Shown here: piece by piece, positions 7,975 to 15,960 of the stretch | Position numbering within the stretch: the first letter of the stretch is position 1 | Layout: each line of letters begins with the position of its first letter | Virus record (IMG/VR): IMGVR_UViG_3300021960_000162 | Coordinates: 1 to 42,621 of that record | From: a virus | Direction: 5' to 3' (one strand) | DNA length: 42,621 bases | Made by a program: the position numbers and the translations under genes | The notes under the pieces: generated by a model | What the model saw: the letters and a program-made list of their open reading frames with translations, nothing else | Database searches by the model: none | What the model was told of the DNA's origin: nothing

Positions 7975-10662
7975 CTAAAAGTTGATAAAGAATTTGAGTG
8001 TTTCAGTTTGTCCGGTTGTTCTAACTATAGGAGATATATTTGTTAAATGAATTACATCTCCAGAATTTTGTGAAATTTCAGGGGTTGTTAATGTAGTAAT
8101 TGACAACGTGGGGACACCTGTAGTTTCATTTCTTAAAATACTTGTTTGTTGTATACTATTTATCACAGGTTGCAAATAGATTGTATTATCTTTAACATAC
8201 ACCACAGTGAATATACCACCTGAATCAGTAGTGATATTATCATCTAAATTATACTGCGAACCATCCGGCACGGTTATAATGTAGCAACCATTTCCTGTGG
8301 CAGATGAAAACACAGTAGAACTATTATATCCTTTAATATTTTTAATTATTCCGTATTGTCTAAAATCATTATTTAAGAAAAAGTCACTTTGGAAATCTTC
8401 TATATTAGCTATGATAGCTACTTTTGTTGCAAACAATTCTTGAGGAACATTTGAACCATGTCCACCTTGAGGTGAAATAGTTGCCTTTGCTGTAGCACCA
8501 GTTCCTATACCTATAAAAGATATATCTGCATAAGTGTAACCAGTACCACCATCAGTGACTTGAATGGAAGTAATAGCACCAGCTGCAACTGTTGCTATTG
8601 CGGCAGCACCAGAACCATCACCTTTAATAACCACACTAGTAGAATTAACACCAGTATTAGAATATCCAGAACCACCAGCTGTTACTTCTATTTTATTAAT
8701 TTGACCATTAACAGCCACAGCATATCCTGCCACATTTTGATTTACAATATTAGGAAGATCGGTTGTTTCTAATGTTGCTACTGCTGAAGCTCCGGTTCCT
8801 CCCCCACCATAAAAATATACAAACGCAAAACTATATCCTACACCACCCGAGGTAATCGTTAATGTATCTAAAAGTCCTGTAGGAGTAATACTTGCTGTTG
8901 CTGTTGCTCCATTACCATCACCTAATATTATAACATTAGGAGCAGAAGTATAACCCGATCCAACACCAGTTATTGTAATATCTGAAACTGTTCCATTATG
9001 ATCAAATCTTGAAGAGGTACCATAAAATTTAACAGGTATATAATCGGTTGTCAAGAACTTAGTTCTGTCAGCAGAAGGCACTTCATATATTAACTGCCAG
9101 GTATACCCATCAGACAAAACTTTAGGTCCTGCGTCAGAATGTGTAGGTTTAACTGTTGATTGACCATCATTATTGTTATTTAAACACTTGTATATTCTAT
9201 AATTATCTGGATTATAAACATAAAAGTTAAAAGAAGATATGTTTGCATTATCGGCATATTCAGCATAAACCGTACCTGAAACCCAATCTCTTCTAGTTAC
9301 AATTAATGAAACATCACTTGGGTTAATTTTTTTAGTACCTAAAATAGATCTTTTAGCTTCAGAATCCGTAACTCTTGTATCTGTAGGTGTAGGTGGAGAT
9401 ACTTCATTTGTCCAAGCTAAAGGTCTTCCTAAAAATACATGAAAATAATCATTAGGATTCAAGAAATTTGTAATAGAAAAAGTATTAATAGTTACAGTTT
9501 GATTTAAAGGACCTGTTAATGTGAAGGTACCTGGAATAACAACTTCAGAAATTGGTATTTCTGTTCCTGCATTTGCATTAGATAAACTTGTAGCTAATTG
9601 TATATTATAATTATCATTTTTAATGATGAAATAATTAGTGCCGTTAGTCAATCCATTTATAGCAGTAGACCCAGTAACAGAATAAGTTACTTCATCACCG
9701 GTAACTAATGTATGATTTGGTATATGTATTTTATCATTTGCTAAATCTAATGGAAAATCATCCAATCTAACTAATTGAAAATCATTACCAGAACCAGTAG
9801 AAGTTATATTTACTCTAGTGCCTGCAATTGCGTTAGACAATGATGTTGCTAAAGACAAAGTATTATCTGCAACATCAATAACATAATAAGTTGTATCGTC
9901 AACCAATCCACCAGGTACTGTACCTGAATTTACATAAAAATGTACACGATCACCTGTGTTAAAACCGTGTGCATATATTGATATTCTATCATAAGATGTG
10001 GATATAATAGTATCAGAAAATGTTTTTGTAGTTAAAGGAACTAATAGAAAATTAGACCCAGAAGGACCTCCAGCTAAATTAATTCTTTTGCTTATATCAC
10101 CAGATGTAGCTCTTGCATAACCACTACCAGTACCTGAACCAGTTGCTTCTGCTAAGGCAACAACATCTGCTTCGTCTCTTATTGCCCAATATCTTGTATT
10201 ATTTGTTAAATTAGTTATGCCCGCGCTTGCTCCATTTTCCAAGTAAAGAACAACATCACCTGAGTTTAATCCATGAGCAGTAATGTCAATTTCATTATTT
10301 GGGAGATCAACTGCAGTGTCTGCAAATTTTAATGCAGTAACTTGAAAAGTTGTGGTTGAACTACCTATAGCATCATCTAACGTAATGCTAGTTCCATTTG
10401 TAGCAGTATAAGCTGAAGAATTAACTTTCACGCCATCTAGAAATACTTCTACTCTTCCTGGTGTATAACGTAATGTTCTTCCATTAGTATCCGCACCTGA
10501 GAAAGTAACATCTCCCTCAGTGCCGTTATAGTCGAAAACATATCCGTCCAAAGTGGTGAGCGTGTTTAGCTCACCACTTGGGACGTTAATATGGTTTACT
10601 ATGTCTCTATGGAACGAACGTGCTAACTCGGTTCGGAACCTTATAGGTAGTAAAGAAGCCAT
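7975..10662 (-). CDS. 8: gp8-like baseplate wedge protein with large insertions
   Basis: An 895-aa protein, much longer than T4 gp8 (about 334 aa). Residues about 408-550 follow the T4 gp8 order of motifs: a FLGRPLAW segment (T4 has FGRSEPW), a TD/RRDW segment at 455-460, YRIYKCL at 488-494, and SDGYTWQLIYEVP at 517-529 with a DYIPV strand. The last residues (NISPIVRTTGQTETLKFFIN) resemble the end of T4 gp8 (NRPPIIMAMDQTEEINILFT). Added parts are an N-terminal adhesin-like region with three related modules (about 110-390) and a Gly-rich GSGY repeat domain (about 560-735). Gene order gp6, gp7-like, gp8-like also fits T4. The gp8 call rests on remembered motif order, not an alignment. Confidence 0.75.
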   Translation of the reverse strand: MASLLPIRFRTELARSFHRDIVNHINVPSGELNTLTTLDGYVFDYNGTEGDVTFSGADTNGRTLRYTPGRVEVFLDGVKVNSSAYTATNGTSITLDDAIGSSTTTFQVTALKFADTAVDLPNNEIDITAHGLNSGDVVLYLENGASAGITNLTNNTRYWAIRDEADVVALAEATGSGTGSGYARATSGDISKRINLAGGPSGSNFLLVPLTTKTFSDTIISTSYDRISIYAHGFNTGDRVHFYVNSGTVPGGLVDDTTYYVIDVADNTLSLATSLSNAIAGTRVNITSTGSGNDFQLVRLDDFPLDLANDKIHIPNHTLVTGDEVTYSVTGSTAINGLTNGTNYFIIKNDNYNIQLATSLSNANAGTEIPISEVVIPGTFTLTGPLNQTVTINTFSITNFLNPNDYFHVFLGRPLAWTNEVSPPTPTDTRVTDSEAKRSILGTKKINPSDVSLIVTRRDWVSGTVYAEYADNANISSFNFYVYNPDNYRIYKCLNNNNDGQSTVKPTHSDAGPKVLSDGYTWQLIYEVPSADRTKFLTTDYIPVKFYGTSSRFDHNGTVSDITITGVGSGYTSAPNVIILGDGNGATATASITPTGLLDTLTITSGGVGYSFAFVYFYGGGGTGASAVATLETTDLPNIVNQNVAGYAVAVNGQINKIEVTAGGSGYSNTGVNSTSVVIKGDGSGAAAIATVAAGAITSIQVTDGGTGYTYADISFIGIGTGATAKATISPQGGHGSNVPQELFATKVAIIANIEDFQSDFFLNNDFRQYGIIKNIKGYNSSTVFSSATGNGCYIITVPDGSQYNLDDNITTDSGGIFTVVYVKDNTIYLQPVINSIQQTSILRNETTGVPTLSITTLTTPEISQNSGDVIHLTNISPIVRTTGQTETLKFFINF
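10546..10584. repeat. Long inverted repeat inside the gp8-like gene
   Basis: The arms at 10546-10561 and 10569-10584 are 16 bases each, with a single mismatch and a 7-base loop. The core AAGTGGTGAGC / GCTCACCACTT pairs perfectly over 11 bases. It lies about 80-115 bases into the gp8-like coding sequence and is more GC-rich than its surroundings. No T-run follows on either strand, so it does not look like a terminator. Confidence 0.75.
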
Positions 10663-10665
10663 TTA

Positions 10666-11124
10666 TTATGCTAGTGTTACTGTCCAAGTAATAGTCATTG
10701 CGTCAGCAGCGCCTTTGTTAACAGTTGAGAAAACTGTACGGCAAAGCATTGTACCAGCTGAAGCAGCATTGAAAATACCTGCCTCAGTTAATGCGCCTGT
10801 GCCTGTGCCTGCAGGGAATGTGCAAACAAATTCAATTGAATCGTCTGTACTACTTGATGTTGCTTGATTTGATGAAGTAAGAGATGTACGAGAAGCAGCA
10901 ACAGCAGCACCTAATGCTGTATCAGTAACAGCGGCTGCAGTAGAATTTGTACCTACTTCCATGTGTGACATAACAACTTGACCTGTACCAATCATACGCT
11001 CAGTAATGAACTGCAAACCTACATCTGTAACAACGTTAGGAACATGATGCTCTTCCTTAACATTGCCATTTTCGTCGTGAAGGACAATCTTCAAACTGCC
11101 CTTTGCTTTTAATGTGTCTTTCAT
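10666..11124 (-). CDS. Small virion protein between gp7-like and gp8-like genes
   Basis: A 152-aa protein with a ribosome site AGAGGCAAAAATG. The N-terminus (KGSLKIVLHDENGNVKEEHH) followed by NVVTDVGLQFITERM is a pattern I recognise from small phage structural proteins near tail and fibre genes. The rest is Ala/Thr/Ser-rich and beta-prone (HMEVGTNSTAAAVTDTALG, GALTEAGIFNA, TITWTVTLA), as in trimeric or decorating virion proteins. It sits within the wedge gene series, where T4 has no gene, 3 bases before the gp8-like start. Function is not known; a baseplate or fibre decoration role is inferred. Confidence 0.7.
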   Translation of the reverse strand: MKDTLKAKGSLKIVLHDENGNVKEEHHVPNVVTDVGLQFITERMIGTGQVVMSHMEVGTNSTAAAVTDTALGAAVAASRTSLTSSNQATSSSTDDSIEFVCTFPAGTGTGALTEAGIFNAASAGTMLCRTVFSTVNKGAADAMTITWTVTLA

Positions 11125-11150
11125 TTTTGCCTCTAAAAGTTTAAGTTAAA

Positions 11151-13658
11151 TTAAAATATGTAAGTTGTTCCAACATATTGTTCTGCGAAATACTCAGGTG
11201 AGTATGAATTATTGAATATTTCTCCACCAGCATCGGTCGCAGTGGCCGAATCAGAGAGAGATTTATTAGTATTTATAACACTATTTTCTGATGTTGAAGC
11301 AGCATCAGAAACACTTCTACTGAAGGAAATTGCAGGTGAATCTGTTACTGAAACATCATCTTGTAGATCAGATGTTACGTCATCTTGTTGATCAAAAGTA
11401 TAACTTATACCAGAATCGGTTACTGTAACTGTATCAGTAAGATTTACTGGTATAACCACTAAGGTTGATACATTTTCTGAAGTTGTTACAGTCTCAGTAA
11501 ACGGTACGTTAATAGATTTAACTGGTGAATCTGTGACTGATATATCTTCTTGAAGATCTGAAGATATATCATTTTCCTGATAGAAATGTTTTTGTACATT
11601 CTCAGAAACAGGTATTGTTTCAGTTATATTTTTTGCAATATTTAATGAATCAACAGCTTCGGAAGTTGTTACAGATTCGGTAAATGGTACGTTAATAGAT
11701 TTAGCTGGAGAATCTGAAACAGTTGAATTATCACTTATAGGTGTACTAAATGATTTTGCGTCAGATTCAGAAGATGTGACCGTATCAGACAATACCTTAT
11801 CTAATTGGAATACACTATTTTCAGAAACTGCAATATCTTCCTGTAGATCAGATGTTAAGTCATCTTCCTGCGCAAATTCATATCTAGATGATTCTGTAAC
11901 CGCAACTGTTTCTGAAGAAGCAATCACATTTAAGGATTTAATTACATTTTCAGAAACCGTAATATTTTCCTGTAGATCAGAGGTTACGTCATCTTCTTGA
12001 ATGAATTGTTTTCCGACATTTTCTGATACAACAATTGATTCAGAAACATTTAGATTAAAAATCTTTACTTCAGATTCAGAAACCGATACAGATTCCGATT
12101 TTTCTAATGATGTTGAAATAGAATCTACTTCAGAAGAAGTTACCGTTTCAAAGAACTCTCGCAAGTAAGTTAGAGTAACTTCTTCTGAATCTGTAACCGT
12201 AGCAGAATCAGAAATTGGTCTAGTTAAAGACTTAACATCAGATTCAGAAACCGTAACTGTATCTGAGGCTTCTAAGAAAACATGATAATCAACTTCAGTA
12301 ATACTGGATGTTACTGAAGGTGTTACTGAGATCTCACCTTCCAAATTCAATTCAGAAAACAACTTAAATCCAGCAGGGTGAGTGCTTTCTAAGAATGTAG
12401 TATCCCAGTCGTTTCTTTGTTTTGATGATGATACTACATAGGAATATGGTTGATAATAATCATAGTCCTGTAAATGAATATTACTTGATAAGAATCCTTC
12501 ATTATTTTTGAATTCACCAGGCGCATGATATACTAAACCAGTATTGAATGTAACAGTTGCGGATGACCCTGTAATTCTTGGTTCAAATTCAATAGTAAAT
12601 GTTTTTACAGGTTCTCCCGAATCATCACGGAAAGCAAATTTTTCACCTGTATCAATAATGGCTAATCTCTTTAACAATCCAACGGTTGTTGCCTCAGCAT
12701 AATCTCCCGTCAAAACATAATCTTCAGCAAAATATGTTGCCGAAGCTCTTTTTTCTGTTTTTGTAACACGAACAATTGCATTATTTTGTATCAAATCATA
12801 AACATATGCATCAGCACCTGTTAGTATTTCTGTATAATCTCCAGCAAAATAAAGACCCTCAACACCTGTTTCACTAATAAAATATGAATCATCTCTAACA
12901 AAATTTGAACCTTCCTCACCAACCGATGATACAGAAACTAATTGTTTGGTTATAGAACCATATGTAACTCCTGCTTTTTCAACATAAACATGAGTATCAT
13001 GGTTTCCCAATGATGATGTTAAATCAGAATCTAAAGAAATATAATCAGGCCACTCATAGTTTGGATCCAAATCTACTTCTAATTGATAGATGTTAGGACG
13101 AGTTCTGAATACATCATAACATCTAGTAGTTACAGTTCTTTCAATATTTCCTGCACCTGGAATGAATTCCAAATATCTTAATGTGATTATGGAAGCATTT
13201 AAGGCATAGATGTTGTTATTAGAAAAATTAGTATTATTTACTTTAATAAACTTTTTTCTTCTCCAACGACCATCAGAAGCACGAAGTATATAATCGCCAG
13301 GATACGTTACTGCTGCTGTATCATTGAACATGAAACGGAAAAACATTTCCGTAGAATTTTCTGAACCTTTAGATTCATAATATTGATTGATATACTTTAC
13401 TAGCTTTCTCGTAGAAATTTCAATTTGATCGGAGAATTCATTTGCAAATTGTTTTCTAAACTCAGGAATAAAAACATCTAATGTGGCATCAATGTCCATC
13501 CAGTCGTCAGAATTAAGAAGATAATAATGCGATTGTCCGGATTTTTCCATCCATTTGTAATAATGTTCTAGGAAGGTGACAAAATCAGGGTACTCGGCCC
13601 TTACGAAATCAGGGAGCTGCCCTGAAATTAAATGATGCAGTTTCTTCCTAATAGACAT
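11151..13658 (-). CDS. 7: gp7-like baseplate wedge protein with repeat-rich C-terminus
   Basis: An 835-aa protein placed directly after gp6, where T4 has gp7. Residues about 10-130 (LPDFVRAEYPDFVTFLEHYY, YYESKGSENSTEMFFRFMF) resemble the part of T4 gp7 near its C-terminus that reads DSNFEAFCEAYIQYL and FYSTKGIEASYKFLFKVLY. The large N-terminal beta domains of T4 gp7 have no counterpart here. Residues 140-460 are beta-rich and hold repeated Tyr-rich segments (YFAGDY, YFAEDY). Residues 462-811 form a long Ser/Thr/Glu/Asp repeat domain, followed by a short tail (SPEYFAEQYVG). The start abuts the gp6 stop (one-base overlap). The gp7 call is inference from gene order plus the shared motif, so treat it as gp7-like. 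Confidence 0.6.
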   Translation of the reverse strand: MSIRKKLHHLISGQLPDFVRAEYPDFVTFLEHYYKWMEKSGQSHYYLLNSDDWMDIDATLDVFIPEFRKQFANEFSDQIEISTRKLVKYINQYYESKGSENSTEMFFRFMFNDTAAVTYPGDYILRASDGRWRRKKFIKVNNTNFSNNNIYALNASIITLRYLEFIPGAGNIERTVTTRCYDVFRTRPNIYQLEVDLDPNYEWPDYISLDSDLTSSLGNHDTHVYVEKAGVTYGSITKQLVSVSSVGEEGSNFVRDDSYFISETGVEGLYFAGDYTEILTGADAYVYDLIQNNAIVRVTKTEKRASATYFAEDYVLTGDYAEATTVGLLKRLAIIDTGEKFAFRDDSGEPVKTFTIEFEPRITGSSATVTFNTGLVYHAPGEFKNNEGFLSSNIHLQDYDYYQPYSYVVSSSKQRNDWDTTFLESTHPAGFKLFSELNLEGEISVTPSVTSSITEVDYHVFLEASDTVTVSESDVKSLTRPISDSATVTDSEEVTLTYLREFFETVTSSEVDSISTSLEKSESVSVSESEVKIFNLNVSESIVVSENVGKQFIQEDDVTSDLQENITVSENVIKSLNVIASSETVAVTESSRYEFAQEDDLTSDLQEDIAVSENSVFQLDKVLSDTVTSSESDAKSFSTPISDNSTVSDSPAKSINVPFTESVTTSEAVDSLNIAKNITETIPVSENVQKHFYQENDISSDLQEDISVTDSPVKSINVPFTETVTTSENVSTLVVIPVNLTDTVTVTDSGISYTFDQQDDVTSDLQDDVSVTDSPAISFSRSVSDAASTSENSVINTNKSLSDSATATDAGGEIFNNSYSPEYFAEQYVGTTYIF
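11226..12275 (-). repeat. Degenerate SDTVTVSE-type tandem repeats coding the gp7-like tail
   Basis: Residues 462-811 of the gp7-like protein are imperfect repeats of about 20 residues built on a (S/T)-(D/E)-x-V-(T/S)-(V/T)-(S/T)-(E/D) strand plus a linker. A longer element, QEDDVTSDLQE or close variants, appears four times (about residues 554, 596, 694 and 757). The pair SINVPFTESVTTSE and SINVPFTETVTTSE is nearly identical also at DNA level (around 11500 and 11680), which suggests recent duplication within the domain. Confidence 0.8.
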
Positions 13659-15541
13659 TATTCATTAAACGGAACAGAATTAATCACCAAACCTGGTTTA
13701 ATATTTGCTTCAGCAATACTCAAAGAATTATCCAATGTAACAATTGTGTTTTTTGCAGGTAATGCTGTAACAGCAAATTTTGAAATATCAGAAGCACGAA
13801 CCAACCCACTGGTTATATTTTGATATAAAGGTTGAGGTCTGGCATTTAAATATAACTTGTTAACGTTGCCTACATATCTCGTTACTTTTATTTCTTTCAA
13901 AGTAACTATTCCTGTCTCATAGTTTACGGTTCCATAAGAAGTAATTTTTTGTTTATCTTCTTTGTTTACAAAATATAAAGTTCCAGTTCCCGTATCATCT
14001 TGAATTGCTGTATCACTAAAATCTTGTAAATATCCTGTGTATTCTACGCCATTAACTGTAGTAGTAAAAACTGAGCTTACAACAGTTTCAGGATCAATAG
14101 CAGTAAGATAATTCAATACCTGTGAGTATGCAGATGAAGCGCCAGCACCTATTGATAATCTTTTCTGAAGATTCATCTTGAACAATGAACCCACAACTGA
14201 ACGATTTAAATCCTTAACTCTTTGTTGTACTCTAGAAAGAATAAAAGTTCTACTTAATGTACCTAATTCTGTAGAAAAATAAAGTTCAATTTCTGCTTTA
14301 ACTAATGCTGAAAGATCTTTTGCTTTTAATGTAGTTAATTTAGGATCATAGTTAACTGTACCTGTAAGACCCAAATACAAATAATCGGGATCAACAAACT
14401 CATGTTGAATACTCATTACAGAACGCGGTCTTAACAAAGTTTCTGTAATATAATCTTTATCTGCTTCAGTTAAAACTTGCCCTGAAACCGTATCAACAGA
14501 AATGAAAACTTTACCATAAATTGGAGGAGAATTTTCTTCGCCGCCCCAAACGGTAACTTCTCGTGCTTTTGATAAATTTTGTTTGATGATTGTTCTATAA
14601 TCATCAGAAGTTACAGCACGATTTCTATTGGCATTAAATTTAGGAGCATTGTGTCTAATGCTATCAATGGTTTCTTTTTCAGCACCATTTGCAGCTGCAC
14701 TATTAATAGTTAATGTTGCTGTTTCTTCACCATCAATATCACCTATTAATGTGAAAGTTCTTGCACCGTTTGCAACAGAACCCCTGGAAACAATATAAGA
14801 AATTGTAACAATATTTCCTGCTGTTAATTTTGCACCTACATTATCATCACCAAAAACTAATTGAAATTTTCCTTCTTTGTTTTCTTCAACCCAAAATACT
14901 TTACTAGTTGAAGTAACATCAAGAATGTTAGAAGCCTTGGTCCATGTGGTTTCTGTAATATCTGAAACGCTAGTTTGAACAGACACAGAAATTGTAGATG
15001 TATCAACAGAATTATTTGGAATAACTAAAGGACCTGAAACATTATCAGAAACAATTGTGAAAGAGTTAGATAAACGTATACCTTCAATTAAATCAATAGA
15101 TGTAAAAACAAAGTTTCCTGATTGATTTAATGTTGCTGTTTGTGATTCATTAACATTGAATGTAAATGTTTCATCATTAATTGTTGCAGAAAATTTATTT
15201 GAAGGTGTTATGGTTAATGTTACACCCACAGTATCAATTCTTGGTACCGTAATGTTAACGTTTGCTATTGCAGAGGTTGTTGATCTAGGTGTATAACCTA
15301 ACATTTTTGCAATTGATGTTACCGAACTTCTTTTTATTGCAGTATCAATAAACATTTCATTGGCTTGAAGATTAGCCAATACTGCATTATAATGTGTATT
15401 ATATGCTAAAACATCCAACAACAAACTTAATGCTGAACCGTTGAAATCATAATCTGTAAATTCATTTTGGGCAGCAAGATATGTTTTTAAGTTAGTTTTA
15501 ATGTCAGCAAAATCTAATTCGGTAATATTTAATTCCGCCAT
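13658..15541 (-). CDS. 6: Baseplate wedge protein gp6 (Baseplate J family)
   Basis: A 627-aa protein, close to T4 gp6 (660 aa). The N-terminus (ELDFADIKTNLKTYLAAQNE, DYDFNGSALSLLLDVLAYNT, NEMFIDTAIKRSSV) is the clear gp6 / Baseplate_J signature. The middle (APKFNANRNRAVTSDDYRTI) is the conserved crossing point of the family. gp6 forms the wedge ring that ties wedges into the baseplate iris. It starts with TAATG overlapping the gp25 stop and overlaps the gp7-like start by one base, so expression is coupled, as in T4 (gp25, gp6, gp7, gp8). Confidence 0.95.
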   Translation of the reverse strand: MAELNITELDFADIKTNLKTYLAAQNEFTDYDFNGSALSLLLDVLAYNTHYNAVLANLQANEMFIDTAIKRSSVTSIAKMLGYTPRSTTSAIANVNITVPRIDTVGVTLTITPSNKFSATINDETFTFNVNESQTATLNQSGNFVFTSIDLIEGIRLSNSFTIVSDNVSGPLVIPNNSVDTSTISVSVQTSVSDITETTWTKASNILDVTSTSKVFWVEENKEGKFQLVFGDDNVGAKLTAGNIVTISYIVSRGSVANGARTFTLIGDIDGEETATLTINSAAANGAEKETIDSIRHNAPKFNANRNRAVTSDDYRTIIKQNLSKAREVTVWGGEENSPPIYGKVFISVDTVSGQVLTEADKDYITETLLRPRSVMSIQHEFVDPDYLYLGLTGTVNYDPKLTTLKAKDLSALVKAEIELYFSTELGTLSRTFILSRVQQRVKDLNRSVVGSLFKMNLQKRLSIGAGASSAYSQVLNYLTAIDPETVVSSVFTTTVNGVEYTGYLQDFSDTAIQDDTGTGTLYFVNKEDKQKITSYGTVNYETGIVTLKEIKVTRYVGNVNKLYLNARPQPLYQNITSGLVRASDISKFAVTALPAKNTIVTLDNSLSIAEANIKPGLVINSVPFNE

Positions 15542-15939
15542 TATCGTAATCTCTCTAATGTTAGTGATAATGAAGTTGTTTGTGCAATACCAACTACTCT
15601 AAAAAATATTGTAACCTCATATGAATTTGTATCATAATCAGGCAAAACATCTACTTGTTCTATTTTTGCTCTAGGCTCATAGTTTTGAATAACCGTTGTC
15701 ACTGCTTTTTTTAAAGCATTAGCAGAAATATTATCCAGAGGTTCGAACAAAAGATTATATATTCCTGATCCTATTTCTGGCTGAAACAATCTCTCACCAA
15801 ATCTTGTAAATAACAAATTTTTTATAGATTGTCTAATAGCATTAATGTCTACTTTTTTTAAGACATCTTTATTTTGTGGATGTGTCGCAAAAGAAAGATC
15901 TATGTCTTTATATATTTTGCTGGATTTTAAGATAGCCAT
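15541..15939 (-). CDS. 25: Baseplate wedge protein gp25 (lysozyme-like fold)
   Basis: A 132-aa protein, the same length as T4 gp25. The signature is KDIDLSFATHPQNKDVLKKV followed by AIRQSIKNLLFTRFGERLFQP, then IGSGIYNLLFEPLD. This is the GPW/gp25 family, which joins gp6 and gp53 in the wedge core and helps trigger sheath contraction. No canonical ribosome site is seen ahead of the ATG (TATAAATATAAAATAAAATG). The stop overlaps the gp6 start, giving translational coupling. Confidence 0.95.
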   Translation of the reverse strand: MAILKSSKIYKDIDLSFATHPQNKDVLKKVDINAIRQSIKNLLFTRFGERLFQPEIGSGIYNLLFEPLDNISANALKKAVTTVIQNYEPRAKIEQVDVLPDYDTNSYEVTIFFRVVGIAQTTSLSLTLERLR

Positions 15940-15960
15940 TTTATTTTATATTTATATGGG

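Noticed and set aside
11270-11277. TATAAATA on the minus strand inside the gp7-like repeats, upstream of the 152-aa gene
   Set aside because: It lies inside the coding repeat region, 146 bases from the next start. Chance is the simpler reading without transcript data.
15949-15956. TATAAATA on the minus strand just before gp25
   Set aside because: The transcript would begin within a few bases of the gp25 ATG and leave no leader. An A/T octamer is expected by chance in such AT-rich DNA.
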